A DNA stretch of 64,000 nucleotides from Pascua guehoae. Its lineage: Eukaryota; Basidiomycota; Tremellomycetes; Trichosporonales; Trichosporonaceae. Made by a program: the position numbers and the translations under genes. The stretch is from positions 6,441 through 70,440 of the forward strand of contig BCJX01000025.1 in NCBI GenBank assembly GCA_001600415.1, read 5' to 3'. Below, in pieces: positions 8,133 through 18,561 of this stretch (the first letter of the stretch is position 1; each line of letters begins with the position of its first letter). Under the pieces are notes generated by a model that worked only from the letters and a program-made list of their open reading frames with translations, had not been told where the DNA came from and did not search any database.

Positions 8133-8890
8133 TGTTGTAGGGTTGTAGGGACTCGAGCCTCGATGCACGTACACGCCCATGGTGCACGCAAGCTGCTGCG
8201 CGATGCTGTGGTGGGAATAACTCGCCCACCAGAAATCGATGACGTACCTGCCAGAGACTTGTGCCAAACATGATAGCCGACCTAACCAAGGTTTGGGTTG
8301 CAGAGTGAGACTTGGAGTCACCCATTCACCGAGACCCGACCAAGAAACGGAGAGAGAATCGAGGCTGAGACAGAGAAGGGCCTGTGCACGCATGACACCG
8401 AGACTCGAGCCAAAGATGGACCGGGACCCGTGGACACACGACAGAGAGACTCAAGTGCAATCGAGAGCAAGACTCAAGCATGACGGAGACAGAGACTCGA
8501 GCCAGAGGCAGACCAAGACTCGAGCCAGAGGCGGACCGAGACTTGAGCCAGAGGTGGACCGAGACTCGAGCCAGAGGCAGACCGACACTTGAGCCAGAGG
8601 TGGCCCGACACTTGAGCCAACAGTGGGCCGAGACTTGAGCAACCATGGACCAAGACTTGAGCCGGTGGTGGGCCAAGACTTGAGCCGACAAGTGGACTGG
8701 GACTCGGTGCTGGGGAGAGACAGAGACTCGAGCAAGAGGGAGGGCGAGACTCAGCCTAGTGAATGGTGGCAGTGAGTAACTGACAGAGCAAGGCCCTACA
8801 CCTGAGGGTGAGGTAAAACTTCCACAACGCTATTTCAGCCTGCGTGTGATACGCTCGATTCATGCATCGCTCTATCACTCTACTACAACA
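8133..8890 (+). repeat. LTR E (758 bp)
   Basis: Ends TGTTGTAG...CTACAACA form a perfect 8-bp terminal inverted repeat in TG...CA frame. A purine-rich GAGTAGTGGGAG directly precedes the left end, as a polypurine tract would before a 3' LTR. A 23-bp minisatellite (8494-8700) fills the middle. The duplicate LTR and target-site duplication are not seen. Confidence 0.7.
8494..8700. repeat. 23-bp minisatellite inside LTR E (about 9 copies)
   Basis: The unit is GACTCGAGCCAGAGGCAGACCAA with variants GACTTGAGCC and CACTTGAGCC. Copies become more divergent to the right. Related but irregular GACTCRAG motifs continue on both sides. Confidence 0.85.
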
Positions 8891-10576
8891 GGTCAATGGT
8901 GAGGATCATGGAGCCCAACTCTAGTTGGTGAGTAGAGAAGATGGGGCCCATCGTCTGTCAATGGTGACAGACAGGGAGTCCGATGCTGGTAGGCAGGTGC
9001 AACATGCTGGGCCCACTGCCTACTCAACACCGAGGGCAATGTGGCCTGACATGTATCTGCTAATGCTGCGCACGGAGCCTGCTGCTGATCCACGGTGAGA
9101 AGAGAGGGGTCGGACATTGGCCGGTGAATGCCGCCTGTGGGGCCCACCCTCTATCGAAGTGAAAGGCAGAGGGCCCTGACGTTAGGCTGTGTGAGTCATG
9201 TGCTGCACCCATCGCTAGTCAAGTGGTGAAGGTTGGGGCCCTGCAGTGACTAGTTGGTATGTTGGGTGGACCAATGAGTAGGAGGCCAAGTACCTCTCAG
9301 AGCAACAGCCCAGTCTTGCTGGTAGGGAAAAACTGCCACAACAGAGTGGAGACAGAGGTGGTGCTGCGGAGGTGTCACAGGGGGCAAATGCCGAGGCAAC
9401 TGATTGTCAAGACTAGACTTGTGGTTGCATGGCTTGGAGATACAAACTACGGATGGCAGTGAACTATATGCCCTAGTGAGCGTACGAGCATGAACTGCAC
9501 AGGGAGTATGGAGTTAGGCCTAGTCTACAAGCATGGCACTCTGGGTTGGTGATAGAGCCCACAGTAGTAGTGCCGACATGCACGGATGACAGCAATGAGA
9601 GTGTGCTCCATGAGGCATCACGAAGCATGTATTGTGTGCTGTCGAGACTACGTGCATGATTTCTTGTCACTTGTTGTCTTGAGTGGCAAACCGGGTCGTG
9701 CAGTGGTGGAGGTCGTGATGTCACATGGCTGCCGGCCACATCATTTCAACACTGTGTAGAAACAACTAAGTCATCCGGATCATGACAAGCTCAACAAGAG
9801 GCCTCTATGACTTGTCAGCGGTGCTTGATGCTCTCTATGGAGCAAGCCTCATACCGAACCTCTTTCGGTCCCCCTGAACCTCGTTTCAGTCCCCTCGTAG
9901 CCGATTCGGGTCATGACACCCATGTACCTTGTGGAGACTTGGATGGTAAGCAAAGAAGACGAGGTCAAACTAGCATTCTATCTGGTTGATAAGACCTAGC
10001 TTGTGACACTAGCCATAGAGGGGCAGGCAGGTCGTGCATCCAGAGTCTAGCCATAGAGGGGGGCCGAGAGTCGGGAATCGGGCCCGAGAGGCGTTTCCGA
10101 AGTGTGGGATGGGGCTTGACCCCACACTGAGTTGTTCCACTCAACTCCCGCACCATTGCCCCCGCCGACCCCTGTCCTGCTCCATGCATCTCGCTGGCCC
10201 ATCGCTGTCGCTCTCCTTGTGTCTGGGTTGCGGAGCGATGCTGGGTGGGTTGCGGAGCGATGCTGGGTGGGTGCGGAGCGATGCTGGGCTCCGTACGCCA
10301 CCATTGCGATCTGTATTCATATGGTCATCATTGTCCGCCCAGTGCTGTGAGTAGGAGGCGCGTCCGCACTGTCATCGCAGGCAAACAATGACACGGTGTG
10401 GCTCTCAGAAAACATCATTGATTGTGTTGGGGGGGAAGTCTGGGAACACATCAGGATGCCAGTGGTCGAGGATCGTCCTCTTCATGTGGTACAGTGTGAT
10501 GCTGCGCGGCGAAGTCACCAGTAAATGCACAAGCAGATTACTGAGCGGAATATATATGGAGGCAAAAAGGCCGCTT
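8891..10576. other. Gene-free, repeat-like DNA between LTR E and the permease gene
   Basis: No ORF here has domain or codon character. It holds scattered TTGGTGAG/TGGGGCCC variants (8890-9290), a perfect 8-bp stem AGTGTGGG...CCCACACT (10101-10108 with 10121-10128) reminiscent of the LTR hairpins but without a TATA box, and three 22-bp tandem copies at 10224-10289. It is probably old retroelement material. Confidence 0.5.
10224..10289. repeat. Three tandem copies of a 22-bp unit
   Basis: The unit GGGTTGCGGAGCGATGCTGGGT occurs three times with one base missing in the third copy. Confidence 0.85.
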
Positions 10577-12594
10577 CTACACCTTTGTGGAAGTGGATGC
10601 GGCAACAAGAGAACTAGGCTGGTTCCACTTTGCGGGGTCCTGCGTTTCTTGCTCAACAACGCTGTGCGCTTCGTCCACTTCGTCTGGGAGGATGGCGTTG
10701 AGGAATACGGCAATTATGGCGGAAATGAGGTATGGCTCTTCCACAATAAGAACGACGGCTTGAATGAGGCCCGAGAGACCCGTGTTGTCGCCCTTATATG
10801 TGAAGATGTACGAGAACCAGTCGGGCACGCACAGGCTGGCAAAGCCAGGCCCCATGGCAGCCGTCATGATAAAGCGGTCGCGGCGTGTCCACTTGGCGTA
10901 ACCCATCACACGAAGACCACTCGCAACGACGGAAGCGAAAAGGAAGGTTGTGAAACCTCCGATAACGGATGGCGGCGCGGCGACAAAGATGGCTCCAAAC
11001 TTGCCAACGACTCCCATGAGGAACAAGATGGCCGCGCAGACGTAGGCGGATGACCGAGAAGCATTGCGTGTGATTGCAATGACACCCGAGTTTTGCGCAA
11101 ACGTCGTAAGAGGAGGGGTCGTCATGAGGCCTGCCAAGGTCGCGCTCAACGCATCGGCAAGCATACCGCCTTGGACTCGCGACATGAAGGTTTCTCCCGA
11201 AATTTCGAGGCCACTGGCGTCCGACGACGCCGTGATGTTACCGATCGTCTCGGCGACAATGACACACCATGACGCGATCATGGGGAGGACAAGTTGTCCA
11301 CGGAGGGACAGCGGGAACGTGTGGATCCACAAGAACGTGCCCTTGGGAGCGGCCTTGATCGCGGACCCATCAAAGTAGCCCGTGGCTGCAGCCACAATGA
11401 GGCCGACGACGAGGCCGATAAACACAGACGCAGACTTTGCGAATGCAGAACCGAAAAGTTCACTGAGAGGTCAGCACAACGTTTGAATGGACTCTGGATA
11501 CACATACCAGATAATAATGGTAATAAAGCACAAGAATCCGAGGCCGAGGTACGATCCCGAGCCCCAGTAGTGGGATTGGCTGCCGGTAATGCACTTGAGG
11601 GTGTGGTCGGTTTTGCAAGGACCTGAGCCTCCGCTGCGCACTGTCAGAACAAGTTGACGGCTGTCTGTGGAATCAAGCACACTCACGCCCAGTTGGTCAC
11701 ACCAGAAGTAATGAGGGCAGCGCCAATGAAGGTAAGCATCATGCCGGTAATGAGTGGAGGGAAGAGCTTGCGGATGGTGCGCGGTGGAATGAAGCTGAGG
11801 CCGATTGCGAAGATACCAGTGAGCGTTGCTGTGCCAAGGATTGCCCCAAACTCCTCCGGGCAAGGAAGTTTTGTACCATCCGCAGCGGTTTTGCATGTTC
11901 CATTTGCATACTAGGTGGGTCAGTTTCGGGCTCTTGGCAATAGTAGTGCAGAGACGGAAAAAGACTCACAGACATGCTCAAGTACTGCAGCGCGACGTTG
12001 GCGAACGCGAATGAAGTGCCCGTGACACTGATAATTCCAGCGCCGAGGAAGTAGCCCGTCTTGGGCACGCGGAATCGTGAAACCTGCACAACTGTTCCGA
12101 CGGCGCACCATATCAAGCATGCGCTGATGAGGTACGATTGCTGCGCTGGCTCCAGATTGGCGCCCGCTACACCTCCCAGCAGGAGAGGAGGAACCACAAG
12201 ACCGCCGACCATTGCAAGAGCGCTGGAATGTGAGCACATTGGACATCACGTGGCCACCATCACGACGCACTGCTGAAATCCAAGGATGAGCATGAGCACA
12301 ATGGGTAGCTTATCGTCAATGCCGTAGAATGGCAGCTGACGCTGTTTAACCAAGTGTGGGACGTTGGGAATGAAGAGAGCGCCATAATTCTAAAGGTCAG
12401 CGCATTTGGGCGTGGAAAGGCTTTTCTCGCAGCCGAGTCTCTCTCACATAGTTTCCTAGCCACGCATCCTTTGTCACGAGCCATTTGAGAGACTTCTTAA
12501 AACTTCGTCGAGTAGAAGGGACGTAGCCGAGGTCGCTTGAGCCTGGTTCGGCAACGCGGACCTGCGTCTCCGAGTCCTTTTCAGTGGAGGACAT
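10577..12594 (-). CDS. uapA: Uric acid-xanthine permease (NAT/NCS2 family)
   Basis: Proton symporter for urate and xanthine at the plasma membrane, feeding purine catabolism. Six exons: 12594-12448, 12389-12271, 12222-11970, 11910-11687, 11633-11508, 11462-10577; 584 aa, close to Aspergillus UapA (about 574). Diagnostic features are GNYNYGALFIPN after the N-terminal tail, GFQHALAM at TM1, ETIGNITASSDASG with Glu near residue 360, and the NAT signature QNSGVIAITR near 411. These residue positions agree with the substrate-binding E356 and Q408 of UapA. The hydrophobic profile fits 12-14 membrane segments. The start at 12594 gives a hydrophilic N-terminus and the first in-frame ATG. Specificity (urate/xanthine rather than uracil) is inferred from the Q-N-x-G signature. 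Confidence 0.95.
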
Positions 12595-13890
12595 AAGTGT
12601 TGGTGGTGATGGGAGTGACGAGGGAGTTGAGCGAGTGTGAGTTGATTTGGTTGGTGTTAGCAGTGTAGCAATGAGAGTGATGGTGGGCGAACGGTGATGT
12701 GAATGTCAGAGCTGAGGCCTTGACTTGCAACCATGTCTAGAATTTTATACTTTGTCGTCAGTCCTCTGCATCCCAACTAGTACAGGACCGCTTGGTACAG
12801 GATGAGCCAAATCTGCCGCCTTGAGCCGACTAGACCGTATCACCAGTAGGGATAGTCAGTACTTATCGGCACCACTCAAAGTGCACGGCGATCGTTAGGT
12901 CCTTGTCGGAAACGCCGCTGATCCCGGATCTATATCGGTCAATGTGGGGGTTGCCCAACGGGCCGCGAGGTCGAATCAAGCCTGGCCATGATGTGGCGTA
13001 CACAAGGTGGATTTAAACTCAAGGTGGGCTGCTCTGCGCAGATGGCCGTCAGGCCGAGGCTGTTTGGACAGCGTGACCGGCGACTTATCGGTCGCAGGAG
13101 GGTGAGGATGCATTATCGCTGAAATGGCAGGCACGTCGCAAGCCTAGGGCCAGCACATGCAAGCGCCATGTACGCGGTCCCCGCAGCACAATTTCGCCCT
13201 TGCGATCAGCCAATCCAAACGAGGCCCGACGGCATCGTTGGCCGTCCGAGATAAGCCGGTGACTGTGACGGCGGGTAACGATAGATAGAAGCTGAATGTT
13301 CGCCTTCCTGATAACATTGCGTGCTTGGCTGCGGCCGTACATTGCTCTCGGGCCACGTGCGGTGGAGGCCATTCCTGCAATTTCAGAAGTGGGTACGTGT
13401 CGTTCCCAGGCTGTAGTGGCATATCCGCTCCCATCACCTGAATTGTCGGTTTCAGAAGTTGCCTATCCGTTATGCCCGTCCACCAGCTCATCCATACTAC
13501 TCTTGCAACAATGGCGACTCTTCGCCAGGTTCATGCTGACGGATATTCAGAAAGGAATAGGTCAGTCAAATTTAATGAACGCTACTGCCGCGTGCAGTGC
13601 GCATTTCTGGTCTGTAAGCGACGCACCTGACGGACAGCTGGACGAGAGGACGGAATCGTACTTACATGGGGTGATGGCCCGGTCCTGGTGAGTTAACTCG
13701 AGTGAGCTACTATACCCATGTGTCCTGCCCAGTTGCAAGAATTCAGCATTCGACGGGCATCCCATTCCGAACTCGCACAGCTGCCGAGCTGTGAATCACA
13801 ATGCATGTAGGTAATTGCGGGTTCCGCAGGCGGCCCTCTTGAACTGCTAACGGGACGGCGGACACATGCGAGACAAGCCCCGACTCCAAC
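12595..13890 (-). promoter_or_regulatory. Permease upstream region with GATA-type sites
   Basis: No gene is supported in these 1.3 kb. Three GATAAG hexamers occur: CTTATC at 12862-12867, CTTATC at 13084-13089 and GATAAG at 13250-13255. GATAGATAG lies near 13285. Fungal urate permeases are classically under AreA-type GATA nitrogen control, so these are candidate binding sites. The link is inference from motif and gene type. Confidence 0.4.
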
Positions 13891-15523
13891 CTACGCTGTC
13901 GCCCACACTTCCAAGCCTACACAGTCAAAGGCCACGCTTTTCTCGCTCACCACATCGGGACCTGAGCAGAGGACCTCGTTCTCAAAAGCCGGGGACGTCG
14001 CCGACGAGTTGCGGGAAAACGACGAGTCCAACAGCAAGCCGTACGAGGTACCCCTACGAAGTGTGAGACAATGGCAAACGAGATGGCGCATACGAGACAC
14101 ACTTACCCGCCGCCAAAGGAAATAAAGGACGTCTCGCAGAGTGCAATGTACTGGTTCCTTCCCGTCCATCGAAAGGCGCGCGGCTGGCTTTGACCGGCGA
14201 CAAATTTGAACATGAAGCTATTAGTGGTGAGCAGACATTCATTCACCCCCAGAGTGCGTGCGCTAAACTTACGATTCACCACTGCCATAATACGTCCCTT
14301 CCCGCTTGACAATGGGCTCATTGAGGAAGATGCCAAACTTGTGGCCATTGCCATCGAGAGCGACAAGCAGGTTCCCAGCTGTGCGGTGATTCTTGGCGTA
14401 CTTCTCCACTTCTCGATACAGCGTTGACAACGATGCACCATGCTGATCCAAAGAGACTGAAAGGTTAGCAATGCAGCGGGTAGCTCTCCTTGAATCTCAC
14501 ATAATAGAGTCCAGGTACTGGCGATGCGGTGACGGGGTGGAAGCAGAGGGTGTAGCTGCCGGATGTCAGCAAATGGTTCCAGTGGACCTACGGGATACAC
14601 ACCGCCTGGGCTTCTGCTGTCCGCAATACCGGCGTGGTCATTTCCCTTCGACCAACCAGTCGTGTGTTAGACCACTCATCATCGAGCTCTGCTCGCTGGG
14701 CGGTATCCGACGGACGATACGCGGGGGCGCCACTAGGGGCAATGTACGTTCCAGCGATTTGATCGAGTGAAGCGAAGGGAGAAGTGTGTGCGATATCGAT
14801 TGGCATGGCAGTCTTGGTTGGCGGTTCATCGCCACCACCAGAGGAATGATGCACGGAACGTTTCCACTTTGTTGCGAGTTTGGCAGTGCCAAACGCATCG
14901 ATAATCGATCGCGAGCGCGGTGGTGACCGAGTATCGACCGAGGCATGTCGCGGACCGGGCGCCCTGTTGTTCATGCCGTTCCCAGATTCAGACAGCCGAC
15001 GGATACGCCGAAACTCAGAAGCTGCGTCGTCCTTGCCAGAGATGAGCGGAGCATGGAAGATGATGTCGGACCCAGCCTCAGTAAGCCTCGGCGGCGAGCT
15101 CGGTCCAGCAAAAGACGATGGGAAGGGGTGTCGTGACCGATTCGGGGACGTGCCCAACAAGTCGATACTTCTCGACCGAGAGAGTACATGACGTTGTGGA
15201 GGATGCGGTGAAGGAGTTGGTTGGGGGGTAAGCCTAATGGTCGGCGTCTCGGGACTGTTGGTGAGCAGGTCAATGCCCTGCTGAGATGGGGTAGACGAGG
15301 TCGTGGTGCGTCGGCTGCTGTCATCGATATCGTCAAAGGACATCAACAGGTCGGTATCGTCATAGTTGGTCTGCCTCCTGCTGTCAAACGACTTTGTCGA
15401 GGTAGGCGAATAGCTGCTGCCAAGCGGAGCAGTATGGAAGTCGCCAAACTCGGACGACGAAGAGCGATGGTGTGACATGGACGTCTCACCGAAGCTCCTC
15501 TCCTTAGAGTGCGAGCCGGTCAT
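13891..15523 (-). CDS. OXR1: OXR1-like TLDc-domain protein
   Basis: Oxidation-resistance family; eukaryotic TLDc proteins protect against oxidative stress and interact with the V-ATPase. Exons: 15523-14603, 14555-14501, 14456-14273, 14217-14107, 14053-13891; 477 aa. Residues 1-290 are Ser/Pro/Arg-rich and look disordered. The TLDc domain fills the C-terminus: STWTLLFSLDQHGASLSTLY, KFGIFLNEPIVKREGTYYG, FRWTGRNQYIALC, ISFGGGG, then YGLLLDSS and FDCVGLEVWA at the end. The ATG at 15523 follows a likely 5'UTR intron (about 15613-15543, with CTGAC branch and GCAG acceptor). An upstream methionine at 15577 lies inside that intron and was rejected. Family assignment is firm; stress function is by homology. 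Confidence 0.88.
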
Positions 15524-16505
15524 GATGTACGAGACGAGACGTCTGCATGGAGAGTCAGCAGTCGTCGTGTGGGACAAGTGCGCAATGGGGCATTAACCAT
15601 TAGTCGGACTCACCGTGCCAAGAGGAGGACAGTGTTCTATGGTCGAGCCAGACCCTGACAGCTGATGACCAAGGAGTGTGACGACGAACTTGTATGCAGG
15701 CGGGGTATGAATGATGCGCTTGTCGTGGGGGGTGTGAAAGATGCGAGTTGTGAGATTGTGAGATGAAGCAAGATGGGATGTGAGGTGTGCGGGGTAATGT
15801 AGTGTGGTGGAGTGGGACATGGGGACAAGTGCAGCATGCAGCCAGCAGCAGCATGCATCATTCCAAAGCCGCCGCGCCCCCCGCCTCGGCTTGCATGATC
15901 ACGAGGGCGGGCGTCGGTTACGCAGCAGCACCATTGTGCGAGCGAGCACTGGCCACAGCCCACGCGGCAGGCATGTCATGGATGCTTCGGTGGCGTCTAG
16001 CCAGCTAGCCAGGCTAGCCAGGCTGGCCAGGCTAGACTGAGGCGGGCTCGAGGCTACTGTAGGCGCTGGCGCGGGCCATGGGCGGGCCAGGGCCATGGTG
16101 CATGGTGCATGGCTTCCTGAATTCCTGGGCCAGACCGAGCCAAGACCATTCCTCGCGAGCCAAAGCCAGACCACCCACCCACCCAGAGTGACGTCTGCAA
16201 TGCCTCGCCCTACAAATTACGTAAAATAACTTGCTGATCCACCTCCACTCTCGACCTAAATCTTGAGGGCACCCCCACCCAGAGATGGCTCAGACGCGCC
16301 CAGACAACAATGTTATTGTTATCAATGCCATTCATCCACTCCTCGACGGTCTCGACATCTCATCCTGCTACCCACCGTCTCCGGCGTCTGATCCAACAGT
16401 GCCCTCCATCACCCACCATAGTCTCGATCATTCCCTCCATTTCTTCCCCCCGCCCGCGCTCTCCCACTGTCCTCGACCGCTGCCCACTCTTCCCATCCCA
16501 TCAAC
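15524..16505. other. Divergent intergenic region OXR1/BMT2
   Basis: Holds the presumed OXR1 5'UTR with one intron, and about 40 bp of tandem AGGCTAGCC-type units at 15997-16035. A CT-rich stretch before the BMT2 start (16340-16500) resembles other fungal core promoters in this window. No coding region is supported. Confidence 0.5.
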
Positions 16506-17466
16506 ATGCCTTCGCACCGCCCCCGCAAGGCTCGCAAACAACCCCTTGTCTCTGTGCACAAAGCAGCAGCGGTCTCTCGCAAGGCTACACAGTCTACTAT
16601 TGCGTCCTATCATGCACTTCTGAAGAAGCGTAGCTCACTGCAATCCCAAGTCTCGAGGGCATCCGAGTCAAACCGCGAGCGATTGCAAAGCGAAATCGCC
16701 AGTGTCGAGGACAAACTCGAGGAGCTCGGCGGCATTGAGGGATATCAGCATGCGAGCACACTGGGACAGTCATCACAAAGGGGCGGTGACTCTTCCAAGG
16801 TGTTGATAAGCTGGCTGGAAGAGCTCCGGGATGCATCACCGCCATGGCCGGTGCGCAATTTCAAGTGAGTACATTGAATAATTGCTCACTGGAATGTATT
16901 GCTCACCCACCGTCATAGAATGCTCGAGATTGGTGCACTCACACCCGACAACTACAAGAGCCGTTCGACGTGGATCGAAAATCACCCCATCGACCTAAAC
17001 TCGAGGCATCCGGACATTGTCGAACAGGACTTTCTCGAGCGGCCCGTGCCTACCACTATTGAGAATCAATTTGATATCATTAGTTGTAGCTTGGTGCTCA
17101 ACTTTGTGGGAGATCCCAGAGATCGAGGTAAGTGTATACAGTAGAGGTCACTTTGCTGACAGGACAGGGAAGATGCTGCAGCTGTGCCGCTCGCAGCTCC
17201 GGCCAAGCCCTTCGTCGTTGCTATTCGTGGTCCTCCCGTTCCCCTGCGTGAACAACTCACGTTACCTCACGCTCGACACCTTCAAGGAACTTGTCGCGTC
17301 GCTCGGTTTCCGGCTCATTAGAGAGCAGTGGCGACCCACGAGCAAGGTCGCGTACTGGCTCTGGCAATGGGACGAAAAGATCCAGATTGATCTTGGGGCG
17401 TGGAAGAAGAAGGTGCTCCGAAACGACGGCCGAAAGCGGAACAACTTTGCGATCCTGCTCGGTTGA
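16506..17466 (+). CDS. BMT2: 25S rRNA adenine-N1 methyltransferase
   Basis: SAM-dependent nucleolar enzyme that in yeast methylates adenine 2142 of 25S rRNA (m1A). Exons 16506-16864, 16919-17127, 17168-17466; 288 aa, near the yeast length. The N-terminus is basic (MPSHRPRKARKQP) as in nucleolar proteins, followed by a helical region. Exon 2 carries the SAM-binding stretch MLEIGALTPDNY and the family's TWIENHPIDLNSRHPDIVEQDFLERP. FDIISCSLVLNFVGDPRDRG is the catalytic-loop region. The C-terminal segment has VVLPFPCVNNSRYLT. The stop is only 35 bp from the stop of convergent TLG1, so the 3'UTRs must overlap. Confidence 0.92.
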
Positions 17467-17501
17467 CGTTTCTTCTGTTTGTAACATCACTATGCAACAT
17501 T

Positions 17502-18456
17502 TCACACTAGGATCACGGCGATGAAGAGGATGATAAGGACTAGAATCAGAATGCCGATGCACCACGAACTCCGAGAATCTAGGAAATGATGTCAGCTGGA
17601 GCGACACACACAGACACGCAGGTGCCTCTCACCTTCGTTCTTTCGAATAAAGTCTTGCATTGTTCGTGAGACTCTTGAAAGCCTGGAATGGGTAGAGTCC
17701 ACCCGAGTGGACAGATCGTCCAGCATTCTGCGAACAGTTAGGACTGTCTCTGCCACACCACGCACTCGCTGTGTTCGTGGACCTCTTGTCCAATCAGCCC
17801 AGCCTGGGACGCCAACGATGACAATGTTCCAGAGATGACACCCAGGGTGTCGTCCTGTCGACGTATCAAGAGCTGTAGCAACTGTTAGAGTTGTCAAACA
17901 GGGGTAACGAAACGACAGCTTACTTACCTGCTGCTCCTCACGCTCCCAGCGTTCAGTCTCTTCAGCATCGTTTCCTCGTTCCAGATCCGAGTGGCGGTCG
18001 CGATATGGCTCCATTGTTCTTCCAGATGGCTGGCCAATAGCGTCATGGACCTTGTCTCGCAATCGCTGGTTGTATTAATATCCAGCCCCAACTAGCAGTC
18101 ATGACGTACCTTTACCTCGCCGGTAACGCGGTTTACGAACGACCGTCTCTCGCCAACCTCGATCGGATCGATGCCCCAACGGTCACCATGACCCTCGATG
18201 ACCCGGACGCATTCCTCGAGATCTTCCAAGTCGGCTTCCAATACGCTCACAGTGCTTCGAAGTTCTTCGGCAGTCTCTCTGAGACTGGACGCGTCATTGG
18301 ATGCAGAGGCGATGCGACGGTATGACCCGAGGAGGTTGTTGACATTTGTTATGTTTGTCTCGACTTCGCTGTACATTCGCATCAGCTCGTCGGCTCGGGG
18401 GAGAGTTGCAGACAGCATACGTACGCTTTAGCTTCGAGGTATGGATCCCTGGACAT
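17502..18456 (-). CDS. TLG1: t-SNARE, syntaxin 6/Tlg1 family
   Basis: Endosome-to-Golgi t-SNARE. Exons 18456-18425, 18368-18110, 18065-17928, 17872-17766, 17727-17633, 17578-17502; 235 aa, the typical size. The N-terminus SRDPYLEAKAEVETNI matches the DPF.EVQ opening of syntaxin-6 proteins and begins the three-helix regulatory domain. The SNARE motif runs LIRRQDDTLGVISGTLSSLA to RVSRTMQDFIRKNE, with the zero-layer Gln in QAGLIGQEV. A single C-terminal membrane anchor (WCIGILILVLIILFIAVIL) ends one residue before the stop. The first exon is only 32 nt. It shares a 105-bp divergent promoter with BST1. Confidence 0.93.
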
Positions 18457-18561
18457 GATAGGATGTGTTGGTCGGTTGAGCGACAGTGAGCTGATAAGAA
18501 TTGAGTAGTCGGAGAAGTTGTAGCAGTCGCCGCGTCAGTTCGCGGGACATGGCGATGTGCG

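Noticed and set aside
13296..13691. 131-aa plus ORF upstream of the permease
   Set aside because: No domain or splice context, and it overlaps antisense ORFs of equal length. Treated as promoter DNA.
14588..15577. A 329-aa start at 15577 for the OXR1 gene
   Set aside because: The first codons overlap a CTGAC branch and TGCAG acceptor typical of a 5'UTR intron. The next ATG (15523) is the likelier start.
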